Origin: Amyelois transitella | Lineage: Eukaryota; Arthropoda; Insecta; Lepidoptera; Pyralidae | Assembly (NCBI RefSeq): GCF_032362555.1 | Contig: NC_083508.1 | Span: 12,615,001-12,679,000 of the forward strand | DNA: 64,000 nt | Reading direction: 5' to 3' | Part shown: positions 32,601-47,600 of the stretch, piece by piece | How the letters are laid out: every line of letters starts with the position of its first letter | Position numbering within the stretch: position 1 is the first letter of the stretch | Notes under the pieces: model-generated | Seen by the model: only the letters and a program-made list of their open reading frames with translations | What the model was told of the DNA's origin: nothing | The model's database searches: none | Program-made: the position numbers and the translations under genes

Positions 32601-35600
32601 GCCGCGCCGACCCCGCCCCGCTCGCCTGTTGTAGCTCCTCAACGCTGCGACACGATACCACGCTTGTTCCGTTCACCTCTATTACTCTGTATGGTCGGAA
32701 AAGTAGGTTAATGAGCATGGTTATTTCTGGATTTATACGAATAAGTAAAAAGACAATTTTTAGGTTTATCAATCTATAAGGTCGGGAAAGCAGGTATATG
32801 AGCATGGTTATTTCTGGATTTATACGAATAAGTAAAAAGTCAATTTTTAGGTTTATCAATCTATAAGGTCGGAAAAGTAGGTATATGAGCATGGTTATTT
32901 CTGGATTTATACGAATAAGTAAAAAGTCAATTTTTAGGTTTATCAATCTATAAGGTCGGAAAAGTAGGTATATGAGCATGGTTATTTCTGGATTTATACG
33001 AATAATAAATTAAAAGACAATTTTTAGGTTTATCAATCTGTTATGTCGAAATGTAGGTATATGAGCATGGTTATTTCTGGATTTATACGAATAATAAATT
33101 AAAAGACAATTTTTAGGTTTATCATTCTATAAAGTCGGAAAAGTAGGTATATGAGCATGGTTATTTCTGGATTTATACGAATAATAAGTAAAAAGACAGT
33201 TAGGTTTATAACGTCTGGCTATCTGGATTTAAATTCCATCATTTTATGCTATCCTGCGCCGATAAATATACATATATATTTCAATCCTTATATGAACTGC
33301 GAGTTGCCTGCGAATTCACAGCTTTCTGGTAGGAATTTGCATGTGAGATTGTCACAAAAGATAAACAGAGATTGGCGCATTGAAAAAAAATATGATTGAA
33401 TTGAGAACCTCTCCTTTAAAGTCGGGTAAAAAAATTGTTTTGTAGTGTCGAAATTAGATAGGTAGTATTATACTTAAAGCATTCTTGAGAGAGGTAACAA
33501 CTCAACGTACAAAATTTTAAACTATTTAGTTGATATTAACTTGTTCGCAAAGCAATTATCGCTATATGCAGTCGAGCGAGGAAGCGTGACATTTGGCCCC
33601 CGCTTCATAAATTGTACGACTATAGAATCGAAGATCTACTATAAAGTTACAATCGACTTTCGTAACTGGGCACGTTATCCATGTCTTCTTATGAAACGGC
33701 ACAGGCAAGGAATAAAGTAAAAGAAAAATATTTGGCGCATACATTTGCTATGTTGAAAAAATAAAAAAGTCTAGGGATAATTTCATCACTTAGGACATAT
33801 ATCTAAGAGTTAACAATAAACAATGCAAATTCTTAATGCTGTCGCAATGTATCTGCTTTTTTATCTGTTTCGGTATTCATTAAATATATATACAATGTAT
33901 GGTTAGGTATTTTTTTGTTTCCATAGACAAGTACTATGAACGTAAGTCATTGCGTTTTCGTAGTAGGGACTTTAAGAAAAATCACATTTCTCTGACAAAG
34001 TTTCTAAAGAATTCTTACCCTTTCCTCTTTGGCGTAGAGATGCGTTAAACACGTCCTTACTTGTTACTGCGCTATTTTATGTCTTCCTCTGACATAATTA
34101 TCTTTATACAAGCAATTAGAAGTTAAGTATTCTCATGCTCAGACAGAACGCTTTAAATCAGATAAAATGAAAAGTATTATCATGTATGTAAATGATATTA
34201 AAGACCTGTTAGATTATTCAGCTCACTGGTTTCTGGATAAAGATGTGCTTAAATAGATAGATCAGTCACCTTATTTCCGTATTTCTTACTGGCTGCGCGC
34301 CACGGCTTCGCCCGTAAATACTTCATAGGTACTATGGTACTAACAATTGCCAAAATACACCCGCAGATTTATCATTGTACTTTTTTAACGGTGAATTTTT
34401 TTTACATAGATTCATTATTTTATTTTTTTAAGATTTCCGAAGTCTTTACAAACAAACAATCATAATAACTTCATCACAAAAATATTAGTATACATGTTAA
34501 CTACAGAATGATAATGGCTGCCGTGTATACAAGTAGTATGACAACGCGCCTTTATTTATGTAAGTACCTAAGGTATTGATTTATATCTCCCAGCTAGTTA
34601 ATGCCATAAAAAAGTGATAAAATTAAGTGGTCGTGATACGGAGGGCAATTTGTTTGCGTCTAGGACGACCGCAAGAAGAGCTCGCGGCTATTCGCAAGAT
34701 TATCTCGTATTTTCTCACGTATGATATAACGACAAAAATACCACTAAGTACTGGTTAGTATACTCTATCATATATCAACTTGGTTAGAATCAAATTTATT
34801 TATTTTGTGCTTGTTTAGAATGAAATACAGAAAAGAACTTGCTTTTTCCGTGTCAAATGGCGGACTTTGCATTGAGTCTTTTGTAAATAAATACCTTTCT
34901 TGACGCAGAACGTACGTAAGTACTACCATAAAACCGTATGCACTCGGGGCGGGTCGCCTGTTATTTATAAGCCAACAAGATAAGTACAAAACAATTAAAT
35001 TTCCAATTGAAATAACTAATTTATTCAGCATATATGTAGATATAAGAAAAAAGAGATGTGGTTTCCTGAAATAGCCTCGGTATGGGCGAGTGCGATCAGA
35101 TGCCGCGATTCCACGGCCGATTGTGGGCCTCTGACCTCAAGTCCTAGAGGAGATACGTGCCTTTTGCTATAGAGACTGCCCTGGGTGGTGTTATCTCACC
35201 ACAGAGAAAGAATGAAAGGCTTTTTTGTACATAAGGAAGCGTATTTCGTTTATTTACTTCACAATAGATGTGCTGTTTACTCTTTGACTTACTTGAACCT
35301 TGGTTGGTATTTTCGCTAAATAACGTAGATTTCTATTTGAATATAAACAAATATTTGAATCTCAATTCCATCATTAAGTCAAACAGCTGAACGTGGTCTA
35401 TCAGTGTTATCAAGACTTTTGGCTCTGTCTACCCCGCAAGGGATAAAGACGTGATTATATGTATGTGTGTATGTAACGAAGATTTCGATTTGTTAATTTA
35501 TGCCAGTGACCATAAGACCATAATACAAATTAAACACTACCAATTGTATACCAATGACGGTGACATAGATCAATCTGATGATGATGACTATTGTAGGTTT

Positions 35601-38600
35601 ATAAGCCATGCTTGATTTTCCAAAGATTTGACTCCTTTCCTTCTGGGATGGCACCAATCTCAAGAATATCACAGAATGAATAATAGAAGTAACGTACAGA
35701 CAACAGAACATCAACCTACCCAAATTAATCTCCATTACCGTGCCATAGAGTTCCACGCAGTTTTTGAGAAACGGTTGACTGTACGTAAGCTATTTTGATT
35801 TGAGTCTGCACTGACGCATTGGAAGCGGCAGTGAACTTAGTTTTAAGTAATTTTTTTGACGTCAACCAATGTTGTTAAACCATACGTTTTGACAGTTATT
35901 AAGCGATATGAAGTATCCTATAGTAATCAATAAAAATTTTGAATTTCGAATATTTTTTGAGTCAACACGGCACGGCGCTAAACCTACCTTAATTTTGAAG
36001 TTCCCTACATAGCTTGGTCTGTATTCTCGTTTCCTCTGCTCCGTGAGGCTTCTTCGCCGGCCTCCTACATTGTAGCATGATTTGTGCATTACGGTTACGA
36101 GCGCAACTGAGATCAAGATCTCAGTATTTATTATATCTTGGTTATGGAATAGTAAACTGATGATAACCATAAATAAATATATAACAGGCAAATAATCCGT
36201 GTATTTTAAAACTGTGAGTTCCTTGGTTACAAATATAATATAGTCAACGGCTATTTATTCGTAAAACACCATCCTACTAATATTATAAATACGAAAGTTT
36301 GTATGTCATGAAGTGCCGTGTGATACCCGCGGCACCAATAGAAAAAAGAATAGGACCACTCCATCTCGTTCCCATGGATGTCGTAAAAGGCGACTAAGGG
36401 ATAGGCTTATAAACTTGGGATTCTTCTTTTAGGCGATGGGCTAGCAACCCGTCACTATTTGAATCTCAATTATACCTAGGTATCATTAAGCCAAACATCT
36501 GAACGTGGCCTATCAGTGTTTCAAGACTGTTGGCTCTGTCTACCCCGTAACGGATAAAGACGTGATCATATGTATGTATGTATTTAGTTAAATCATTCAT
36601 GTTGTGAGTACCTGTCTCCCGGTCTGATGGCCGCGTTGTCTCCGGCCCAGTCGATGACGACGCCGGCGCCGCGGGGTGCTGCGCCCCACGAGCCCTCGCG
36701 CACCTCCGCCGACACCAGGGCGACGCTGCCGCCGTAATCGCGAACCGTGCTGAAAAGGTGACATGAAAACTTAAGTGACTTAGGTGTCAAGAAGTATTAT
36801 GAGGATAAATGTTAAAAGTTCAAAAAATATGATGGAATTCCTACTTAGAATGACGATAATTATATTGTTTTTAAAAATTGTAAGGGCGTTAAAATATTTT
36901 GCGACCAACTTTATCAGTAGGTATGTCAAGTTTTTAAGAGAAAAAATACGAGTCAATTTATGATAAAACGTCAGTGTCGGTCGCAAACGCGAATTGTTCC
37001 AATCTCGCCAGATGAATACATAAAATCTCGCTACTTTCCTAGAGGGAGATACTACATTCTTCCACTTGTTACGGTCCCTGAATACTTCTTTCGCTTCATC
37101 CACATTCTCAATTCTCTTCACCAAAGCTCGCCGATTTCGAGTATTCTTGACCTGAACTTTTTTCAGAATCGCATCTAAATTAAAAAAATTCCCAACCCCA
37201 CTCCTGAGTTTTGTTCGCTACCTACTAAATAAAACAACGAAGCCAATTTTAGTTGTTTTCAAAAGCCCTTCGGTATAATTCCCTTGCCCTGCCGGCCGCC
37301 GTGGGAAACGCAACTGCGGTCAGTTTGTGTGAAATGCATTCTGTAACGTAAGCACGCCTTTCCTGTCTCAGCGTATTAGGCTTTATTTACGGCGGTAAAG
37401 ATTTGTGATATCGAGTGAGGTGAGGCTTTGCTACTAACAACATTGTGTTGTGTAGTTGTGATGCGGCTCAGACGAAGTTATACCTCTTGTCTTGTCCTAA
37501 CTGTTTAAAAAGAGAATCTAAAATGCTACGCTACGCGTTGCTTCAATATTTATCCATTTAAAAGTTTGAATTTGTTTCAGATCTATTTTTTTTTAAAGTT
37601 TTGCATGATGATACTCTGTTGTCCTTATGAGTTACGGTTAAAGGTTGGATCATTCGAAAATCGACCAAAATCAAAAAAGTTGTTTTGAATAAATAAAGAC
37701 AAAAAGCATGAAGTATTTCAATATTTTGTTTTCAAAAGTACACCTAGTAGATATTTGAAATATTCGATTTATTTTTTTTTTCAAAATAAACTGGCTGGGT
37801 AGACGGCAATTCACGTAAAAGATAGATTAATAATGTTTGCTTTTTTTAATACTTATATGCAAAGTTTTACATACATACATATGGTCACGTCTATATCCCT
37901 TGCGGGGTAGACAGAGCCAACAGTCTTGAAAAGACTGAATGGCTACGTTCAGCTATTTGGCTTAATGATAGAACCGAGATTCAAATAGTGACAGGTTGCT
38001 AGCCCATCGCCTAAAAGAGGAATCCTAAGTTTATAAGCCTATCCCTTAGTCGCCTTTTACGACATCCATGGGAAAGAGATGGAGTGGTCCTATTCTTTTT
38101 TGTAATAGTGCCGGGAACCACACGGCACCTGCAAAGTTTTATGCTTAATTAAACATTATTTCTTAATTAAGACAAATGATGAAGGTTTAATCTCTTCGTA
38201 GGGTTTCAATTACGCATATAGAGGTAAACTTCATTAAGTTTGAAATAAAAATAAGTCAGGGTGTTTATCCGACAGTAACCTGATCTTCACCGACGTTATC
38301 GTGATCCACATTATGGATGGGTGGATGAGAATCTCCCGATATAATTTGCTTGAAATAACACATCGATTGTCGATAAACTTAATTTCCAGTTAAAGCGTTA
38401 AAGGTTAAAAGGCTATTTTACCGGTAATTATTTAAAGCCTTATCATTTTAACAACGAATAATTAACTCCACTAAAAAGCTCAATAGTTTAGCAAAATCTT
38501 TATCCAATTCAAATTAAAAATTTTGTTTGCATATATGAGTACGTCAAGCTCTTAAAACACAATCTTTTTATAAAAAAGCTAATATGACTGATTGACTGAC

Positions 38601-41600
38601 TGAACTATCAACACATAGCCTAAATTACTGGACCGATGAATGGCATGCCGATAGTTGCTATGATTTAGGCATCAGCTAAAAAAGGAGTTATGGAAGTTCC
38701 CGGGGGTACCGGAGATAAGTTTTACGCGGGCGGAGCCGTGGACGCTCAACTGTAGTGATAAAATCCTATTGGACCAAACAAAAACAACGTCATTTCCAAT
38801 TTTGAAATAATTAGATATCAGCTTGTGGAAGTCTCTACTTTTTTTTGTTATTGGAGATGACAAAAAAAAAGTTTCTTTAGTATATTTAATATGCTTCAGC
38901 TCATCTCATGTCAATGTCAGTTTAGACCTAAGTATTCCATGAGAATACTTAGATTTGCAAGATCGAGAAATTAGTCATTCACCCAATAAAGAAATGTTCC
39001 ATTATAGACAGAAAAACAACGATTGTTATAACCACCTAACATACAGCGTTTATGTAAAATTATAAACAAATATATGATATTACCAAGATTACGATGACGC
39101 CTTGTTTTCACGCTAATGTTAATGCGAGTATGATAGGTTCTGTAATAACGCTGCTAATGCCGTAATGACGGTTCAGTGCCACGCGATCGCCTTTCCAAAA
39201 TATGGATGTACACAACGTAAATAAAAATATTTATTTATTTAAATTTTATGATTTATAATGTACAACAGGTGCCATATTGAATTCTCTGCCAGTCTTTTTA
39301 AACTCAAAATAACGAAATTATAGATATTGCTTAGTGAGGCTCGTTTATGTCTTTTTATAGAGTTACCCCGGTTCAAGTAAAATAAATAATATATTTCTTA
39401 AGTTTTCTTGTTAATAAGTTTATCCATCTATCAAAAAGATAAGATTAAGTAATGAATGCCGCATAAATTTAATGCAATATCCGATTTTGATGAAAGAAAA
39501 CCAAGATATTTATAAAAAAAGTTTATATATACGGGAAGGAGGAATTCTCCCGAGGGCATACATTGTGCGTGTCGGGAATTCCGCAGGCCTTGCTTTCCGT
39601 CTATTATAACTCTTTTTTTGGTCCCGAACCTTAAAAATATAAAAGAACATTATCATATAACTTAACTTGATTTTGTATAGAATACCTAGATTTATTTTAA
39701 AAATTGGATACCAGGTAGCACTTATTGACGTCACATCACTTAAATCTAATTATAACTGCTCCCACTTCCAAAGCTCATATGTAGAAGAAGGGGCGGAGCA
39801 AACCATACTGCAGCATTTTCACCGGACGTCAATTTACAAATTAATTCTAATATAAAATTAACAAATTGATTTTCGGGATAATATAATAATATCTTTTAAT
39901 ATTACTGTGAGGAATAACATCGTGAGTTAATTCTTCACACGCAGACAACTGAATGTGTTACCATGATCCAATATAGCTCAGATTTCCATGCAAAGATTGC
40001 GAAAATCAGACGGGAGATACTTTGCGGACTCTAAATTTTAACAAAATTGTGAAAATTTTAAAAACTAAACCTTTTTTGATTTCTCTCTTTCTAAATCAGA
40101 CCAACGGTTCGAAAGTTATCGCGTTACAAACATACATACATACTCGTAATTCGTAAAAAAAAACTTGAAAATAATTAAACAGTAAATAAATACATACATA
40201 CGTAAAATATAAATACATACATATGACCACGTCTATATCTCTTGTGGGGTAGACAGAGCCAACAGTCATGAAAAGACTGATAAGCCAAGCTCAGCTATTT
40301 GGCTTAATTATATTCAAATTGAGATTCAAATAGTGACAGGTTGCTTAGTCCATCGCCTAAAAAAAGAATCCCAAGTTTGTAAGCCTTAGTCGCCTTTTAC
40401 GACATCCATGGGAAAGAAATGGAGTGGTTGTATTCTTTTTTGTACTGGTGCCGGGAACCACACGGCACCACTAAATAAATTGATCAGTTTTAAAAGCCTA
40501 CGAGTCTAAAGCTCATGTTTTTTGCGTGTTCACAGTCTGCACTGCAACTAGGTAATTGATACTTGCGATGTGTCCAGTCGATTCACTTCTTTTTGCTCTT
40601 GTCTGAGAGCTTTCGAAGCTCGGCTACTAAACTACCATGAAACATTGGATAAAGCTTAAGCTAACTTGTCGTAAATAGGGTTCCGTGTATATCAGTTGGA
40701 TCTCGCTTGCGGTATGAGATCTTATCTCGCCGCTCGCATATAATAGGTGAAATTTATTGTAGTTACGTTAAATAAAAATAAGTACTTATTGCTTGAAGAG
40801 TTTGGTTGTTTGTTTGAACGCCCTAATCTCAGGAACTACTGGTTCGAATTGAAAAATTCTTTTTGCGTTGAATAGACCATTTATCGAAGAAGGCTTAACA
40901 TCATGCTGCAACTATTAGGAGCCAAGAAATAATGAGGAAAATGTGAAAAGAACGGGGAAAATTATTAATCCTCGAGGGCTTCAATGATGCCCAAAATAAC
41001 AATTCCACGCGGACGAAGTTGCGGGCACAGCTAGTAAATGATATTTCCACGGTCTTCTTTTAAGATGAAAAAATACAATCAAACTTAAAATATATTTTTT
41101 TAAATAAATATGAACCTTGTTACTTAAAAAAACTTCATAACTGCTCTTAAAGTATAAAACAATTTAATGATACCTTTAACGTGTCCCGAGAGCGTAGACG
41201 TCATTGACAATCAATCACACGACTTGTAAGGTGTTGCTGCGGCGCGAAAATTTATGAAAATGCGCCTTTTATTTATGAAAACTAGCCTTATGTAGCGAGG
41301 TGCGGCGACAGCATGATGTAGAGACGAATTTTATATTTTCTCAATAATATGTTACTACAGGCTGTGAATTAGGCTTATATGACTTGTTGAAAAGCCCTTT
41401 AAAAAATAATTAAAGTGAAATATTTTATAGTATAGATAGAAAAGACTGCAATGAAATTATACGAAAATAATTTTGGACTTTGTTTCGGGTAAATTTTAGG
41501 AGAAATTATTATTATTGAAATTTAAATTAACCTACTACCTAATAATAATACGCAGACAGCTAATATATATAACCTTAGTAGTTATCAATACCTTATCAAC

Positions 41601-44600
41601 CTTCACTTCACTTTTTAATATTAAGGCTCCATCGTTCAACAAAACGATGATTTAGCCAATGTCAAGGTTGAAAAATACACGATGACCTGACAAGTGACGA
41701 TATCGTAGATCCGTGTGAAACCTAATATATTTTATATACATGGACATCATTATAAGGACAGGTGGACAGTAACGACAGAGTTCTATAATATTATTGAAAT
41801 ACATGTAAGAACAATCAACGTCATAAGTAGGGTGGGTTATTGCTTCACAGACGCACTGTGTCGACTGAGTGACCATAAAAGAATAATGTCCCACAGACAT
41901 ATCTCCGTGTACAACACATTAATACAGATAATCGCAGGCGACTTCTGAGAAAATTCACGCCTATTTATGAGCCCTTTTTGTCGGCAGTTGTGATCTATGT
42001 TAAGAAATAACTATCGGTTATCTATCTTTTCAACATAAGATAGTTATCTTTTTTATTTGATTTATAAAGAATCTGGTTCCTAGTTTAGATAAGCCCGACT
42101 CGTCTTAGTGGTTTTTATGGTTCGCTGAAATGATCATAGTTTTGATATTTTTATGTAAATTTATACTAATAAAATGATTATGATCTTTAAGAATTTATCT
42201 ATAAGAATTGAACCTTAGAGAAACTTTTTGTTCCAAGTTTTTTATTTGTAATAATAAAATTATTCAGAATATAATAATAGATTGGTAAAAGTGTAGTCTT
42301 TGACTTTTTGTGCCAATCGACAGCCACAAACTTACGTTAGTGATGATGCACTACATGTTAAGTAGCCCTTTTTACTCTGTGGCTCAGCGGTAGTACGCTT
42401 GTCTGTGACACCGGAGGTCCCGGGTTCGAATCCCGGTCAAGGCATGATGAGAAAAGAACTTTTTCTGATTGTCCTGGGTCTTGGATGTTTATCTATATAA
42501 GTATTTATTATAAAATATAGTATCGTTGAGTTAGTATCTCGTAACACAAGTTTCGAACTTACTTCGAGGCTAACTCAATCAGTGTAATTTGTCCCGTATA
42601 TATTTATTATATATTTATTTATTTATTTATTTACTTTGTTATGTGTAGGCAGAACTGCAACAGAAAACAACGCGGTATTATTTTTAATTTTATTTGATTA
42701 ACTGACAAAACTTATAACATGTTTAGATTTCTCAAGAAATCTGTAAATCTATAGTTTTTTTAATTATTAAATAATATTAGATATAACCTAAGTTACTATA
42801 ACTTATATTACTTAAGTTATGTTTTATCGGACTTAAGTTAAAGTTTATTGTTAATGTACGTAAAATAATTTGTACATAAAAAAAGATGTTTATGTACAAA
42901 TTATTTTCCACAGATGATGAAAATAATGCCAACACTTATTGTTCTCAACCTGTGTATCATTAATAAGTTATTCAATTAATTAGTTTTTAAAATAAATTGC
43001 TTGGCAATTGCGTTACGGCGGACCTGTCAACAGCTCAACTAATGTGTGAGATAAATTGAATGCAATAAAAACCTTGGTAACTAACTAAATTTTGTGAACT
43101 TCGCAAGTCTGCTATTGTGTGCGAAAGGATTACCACATATGTTCTGACAGATTTACTTTAATTATTAGTTATTGTACGAACTTAATTTAATTAACATTCT
43201 TTCTTACTTCTATTGTAATTAAATATGTATTGACAATAAGTCGGCTAGTGCCTATATCTATATTTTTCATCAAAACTATTTTATGTATTTGAAAAAAAGA
43301 GGTAGAAGTTTGTTAAATACTTTTTTTTTTAGATAAATCATTGACTTCGTATAAAAAAGATATATATTTAAACTGGAGCCACGTTGACAATTATAACGTT
43401 GAAAATTAAACAAAAGAAAATATTTAAGTGTACTGACAAATTTAATTACAAACTCATTTTTTTATTTTAATCACACAAATCACATTTAAAACGATAACGC
43501 AACAATTCTTTCGAGAATTCGACAGACAATGTAGAAAACATAAAGTTAACGAGATTTCGTTAGAACAGTTTATTGTGACGATGTGACTGTATGTCTGTCT
43601 GCGTCTCTGTATGCTGGGAAACTGTCTGCGGATGACAAATCACCGTTCCGCTAATTGTACAATCAGAATGTTTCTCTTATCTCGATTTAGTTTAAGGTAT
43701 ACAATTTTACTTTTCATGGGAATTAAATTAGAATTTATAATTGAGGAGTTCACGGTAGCAAGTACCTACTGCGAATGTTCATTAAATATCTAAGTCATAT
43801 TTAAAAGAGTAAGTAAAAGAGATTTGTGCCGTGTGGTTCCCGGCACCAATACAAAAAAGAATAGGACCACTCCATCTCTTTCCCATGGATGTCGTAAAAG
43901 GTGATTAAGGGATAGGCTTACAAACTTGGGATTCTTTTTTATGCGATGGATTAGCAACCTGTCACTATTTGAATTTCAATTCTATCATTAAGCCAAATAG
44001 AGATGGAGTGGTCCTATTATTTTTTCTATTGGTGCCGGGACCACACGGCACAAGATCATTACCACTTCAACTTTTCAACGAGTGTTTACATACAGTCAGG
44101 GGCGTGTAAATCGTGCCGCGATTTAGCAGCTTATTTAAACAGAAAACTGTGAAGATCTCAGATAGCGGCGCACAAATCGCCGGTAATTGTTACAATTGTT
44201 ACGACATCGCCATTGTTTTGGGGGGCGGAGGCGCCCGGCATACTTTCTCGCAATCTTTGGGAAAAAATCTCACTCTCCTGCCGAACTAGAAAGCGAGGAA
44301 CATGCCAATTTGGAGATTCGTAAGCTGCCATTAGAGAATAATCGCGGGAGTGCTAAATGTAACACCGCGGGTGGATCTCGAGGCGGTAGAATCACGCGCA
44401 ATCATGATTTACGAGTGTGATCTCACGGTGCGGCATTATACTGTTAACAAAGATCATTAACGATAAAATTTGTAATTGATGTGCAGTTTATTTTATATTA
44501 GTTATTGATTCACAAGTTAAAATTTTAGGACACAGACAGACTGACTGATGGACACCCAAAACCGCTGGATCTAAAGCTTTGAAATTTGGCAGTACTTGCC

Positions 44601-47600
44601 AAATTTTCCGGAAATTCTCGCGTGAACGGAAATTAACGAGATTGTTTTACGTGGGTGGAGCTGCGGGCGTAGATACTCTAGAAGAGACATAACTGGAAAT
44701 ACATACATACATATCATCACGTCTATAACCCTTGCGGGGTAGACAGAGCCAACAGTCTTGAAAAGACTGAAAGGCCACGTTCAGCTGTTTGGCTTATTGA
44801 TAGAATTGAGATTAATAGATAATAAGATAACTTAAAATGTTCATCTGTTCTTTAGTTTTAAAATATACTAGAGACCTACATTAGTAACTACCTAACTGTT
44901 ACGAACTCCTTAGAGTGTTCCGAACTCCTTTTTAAAGGACAAACATTTTGTAATTTAAAAAAAGAAAAATAAATGACAGTCTGTTTTGAGCGTGCATCAT
45001 CTTTTCTTTACCAGCGCAAATATTTTATTATTTTAAGCATATTTCCTATACTAACTATCTATTAATAAAATACAAACCCTAAGCTAAACTTCCCACGCTG
45101 CGGTGGCCGTGTCAGTTTGTTTGTGGTCTCCCGCCGCGGTAACTTCAAGACACTGGCCTACTTACCGCGAGCGTCTTACATGCCGTCCTTGCGGTGACAG
45201 AGACATTGTAAGATATCATATTTACTGTGGGTTACGTTATGAGATTACATAACGACATGATTTACTTATATTATTCAGTACAACTACACGTGGCCTCTCA
45301 ATTTCCATGACAAGTGGCTCTGTGTACGCCGCAGGGTAGATAGAGGTGACTATGTTAACTTATAATTGTTGTCGTGCAATTATAAGAATCTTACCTAACC
45401 AAAAAACGGTAGAAACCCAGGATATGTGGCAAATTTGAAAAGAAACTGTAAACTTCTTCCCTGAGTCATGTTTTCTTACTTTTCTTGATTGGTGTGACTT
45501 CAAATTAAACTAAGGAAGAATACTGCTTAAATGATTATAATCTTAAACAATTAGGCTGTTAGTACCTGTAGAGCGTGGCGCGGTGTTGGTTAGCATCGCA
45601 CTGCTCGATGAGGTGCGCCAGCGCACGCGCCTGCTCGCCCAGGGTCAGCAGCTCCAGCTCCTCGCGGCCCAGCTTGTATTGTAGCTCAGCCTGCTGGATG
45701 CGGGTGTCGATGTTGCTACAACAAAACATACACCTTTTTAAAGAAATTCTCCTTGTGGTATAGTTTATAGATTCAAATTTTCTAAGTAGAATACTGATGA
45801 AATATATGAGCAATTGGGATGATGACAAGGTCTTAAAACAATATTAATTAGTTAATAACATGATAGAATAGACGTAATTAAATACGCTACGTGAATTTTT
45901 TTGTTTAAATTTTTACATTTGGAAAGTCCATTAAAAATATTCAAAATTATAATAAGAGTAAAAAAAACAAAAATTCGGTACTGTAATTAAGATATCATAT
46001 CCACAAACGCAAGAATTAAGGTAGCTGCTATAAATAATTTCATGACGCGAACAAGAAACTCAGGTGTGACGTCACACTTGAGTAGCGTTTTGTACGGGGC
46101 GTTTTGGACTCGTCTAAATAATGTGTTTTATTCGTATATTTCGGGTAGTTTATTGTTTATTGATGACATTATTCGACCAATGTTTTAGTTGTATCTATTG
46201 AAAATAAAGTGACAGCTTGCAAGCCCATCGCCTTAAAGAAGAATCCAAGTTTAAAAGCCTATTCCTTAGTCGCCTTTTACGATATTCATGGGATGAGACG
46301 AAGTGGTCCTATTATTATTTTTTATTGGTGCCGGAAAAAAAACGGCTAGTAGTAGTGTAGTTCATTGGTACTTTATTAATTGTAGCAATAAAGTTACTGT
46401 TAAAAATTAAACCATGATACAATTACTGCAGTTCTCAGCCAAGCAGTTGTCACAGCTTGTACTCTTTTTTTCACCACTAGTTCATGTCATCTAGTAACAT
46501 TTGCAGTTCGTCCGACAGAAGATTAATGAAGTTCTAACAGAACTCACTCAGTAACATGCGTCTTCTCCAGTCTTTTCCTTAGCTCCTGTATGTTCTCCCG
46601 CCTCGCGTCCAGGTCGGCCTTGACGGCCACGGCTCGTTCCTCCAGGGCCCTCCTGTCGTCAGCTGATAAGGCTGTGGATTCCTGACGAGACCCAGCGCGG
46701 GTCGCTGCTGGACTAGCCGCTTGGGAGGCCAGCCGCGCCGCGCTCAATGAAGCACTCAGCTGTTTCTTCAAGCTGCAAATAAATGTTTTCTGTGAGCATA
46801 AATAAGTTTGAAACAGAATGAAAAATACGTCTCCAACGTCATTGTCCTGGCATTCGTGCCGTTTGCGTAACTCTTGAGGAAAGACGCAATAATGGGTAAA
46901 TTACATAATTAGATTACTGTTGCTCGTCTGACCTCTCCAGGATCATAGTTATAAGCTCATGTAACATAATATGTGCAAGTGTGCAGGTTCAGCGTGTGGT
47001 TCCCGGCACCAATACAATAAAGAATAGGACCATTCCATCTCTTTCCCCCTTTCGTAAAAGGCGACGAAGGGATAGGCTTACAGACTTGGGATTCTTTTTT
47101 AGGCGAGGAGTTAGCAACCTGTCACTATTTGAATCTCAATCTTTAAGCCAAATAGCTGAACGTGGCCATTCAGTCGTTTCAAGACTGTTGGCTCTGTCTA
47201 CCCCGCAAGGGATATAGACGTGGCATATGTATGTATGTATGTTCAGCATATTACCAATTTTCAATCAAAGTGATTGTCAGATTTTATTAATTTAAATGAG
47301 ACTAGAAATGGCAGGTTTTGCAGATTTACCTTTGGATGAGGTTATCTTTATCACTGAGCGCTGTGCGTAGAGCATCCAGTTCTCGCCCCAGGTCCCGTGT
47401 GGCTCCCCGACGCCGGGACCCTGCCAACGATACCTCGATGCTCGCCATCTGAACAATAAATTATACGTAAGTTTCTTATGCATCTTGTCCAGGTGAAATG
47501 CTTGTCTTTGTAGCCGGAGCGGTATTACGGCTCGACCGCCACCAAAGGGGAGATCTTCCGCCAGCCTAGGTTTGATGCCTGGGGAACCGCGCGACAGACG

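Noticed and set aside
32455..32979. 174-codon minus-strand ORF with internal protein repeats
   Set aside because: The N-terminal repeats are the intronic minisatellite read through. A standard acceptor at 32687-32688 separates them from the coding exon. Kept as a finding, not as a gene.
32693..33212. CRISPR-like array
   Set aside because: Units are contiguous tandem copies without unique spacers, in a eukaryotic intron.
41652..41948. Overlapping sense/antisense ORFs as a small gene
   Set aside because: No recognisable protein features; both frames look random.
44187..44420. GC-richer 77-codon ORF as a possible missed PDZ-gene exon
   Set aside because: It is on the opposite strand, has no splice-site pair, and the PDZ-gene frame is already continuous between 45566 and 36749.
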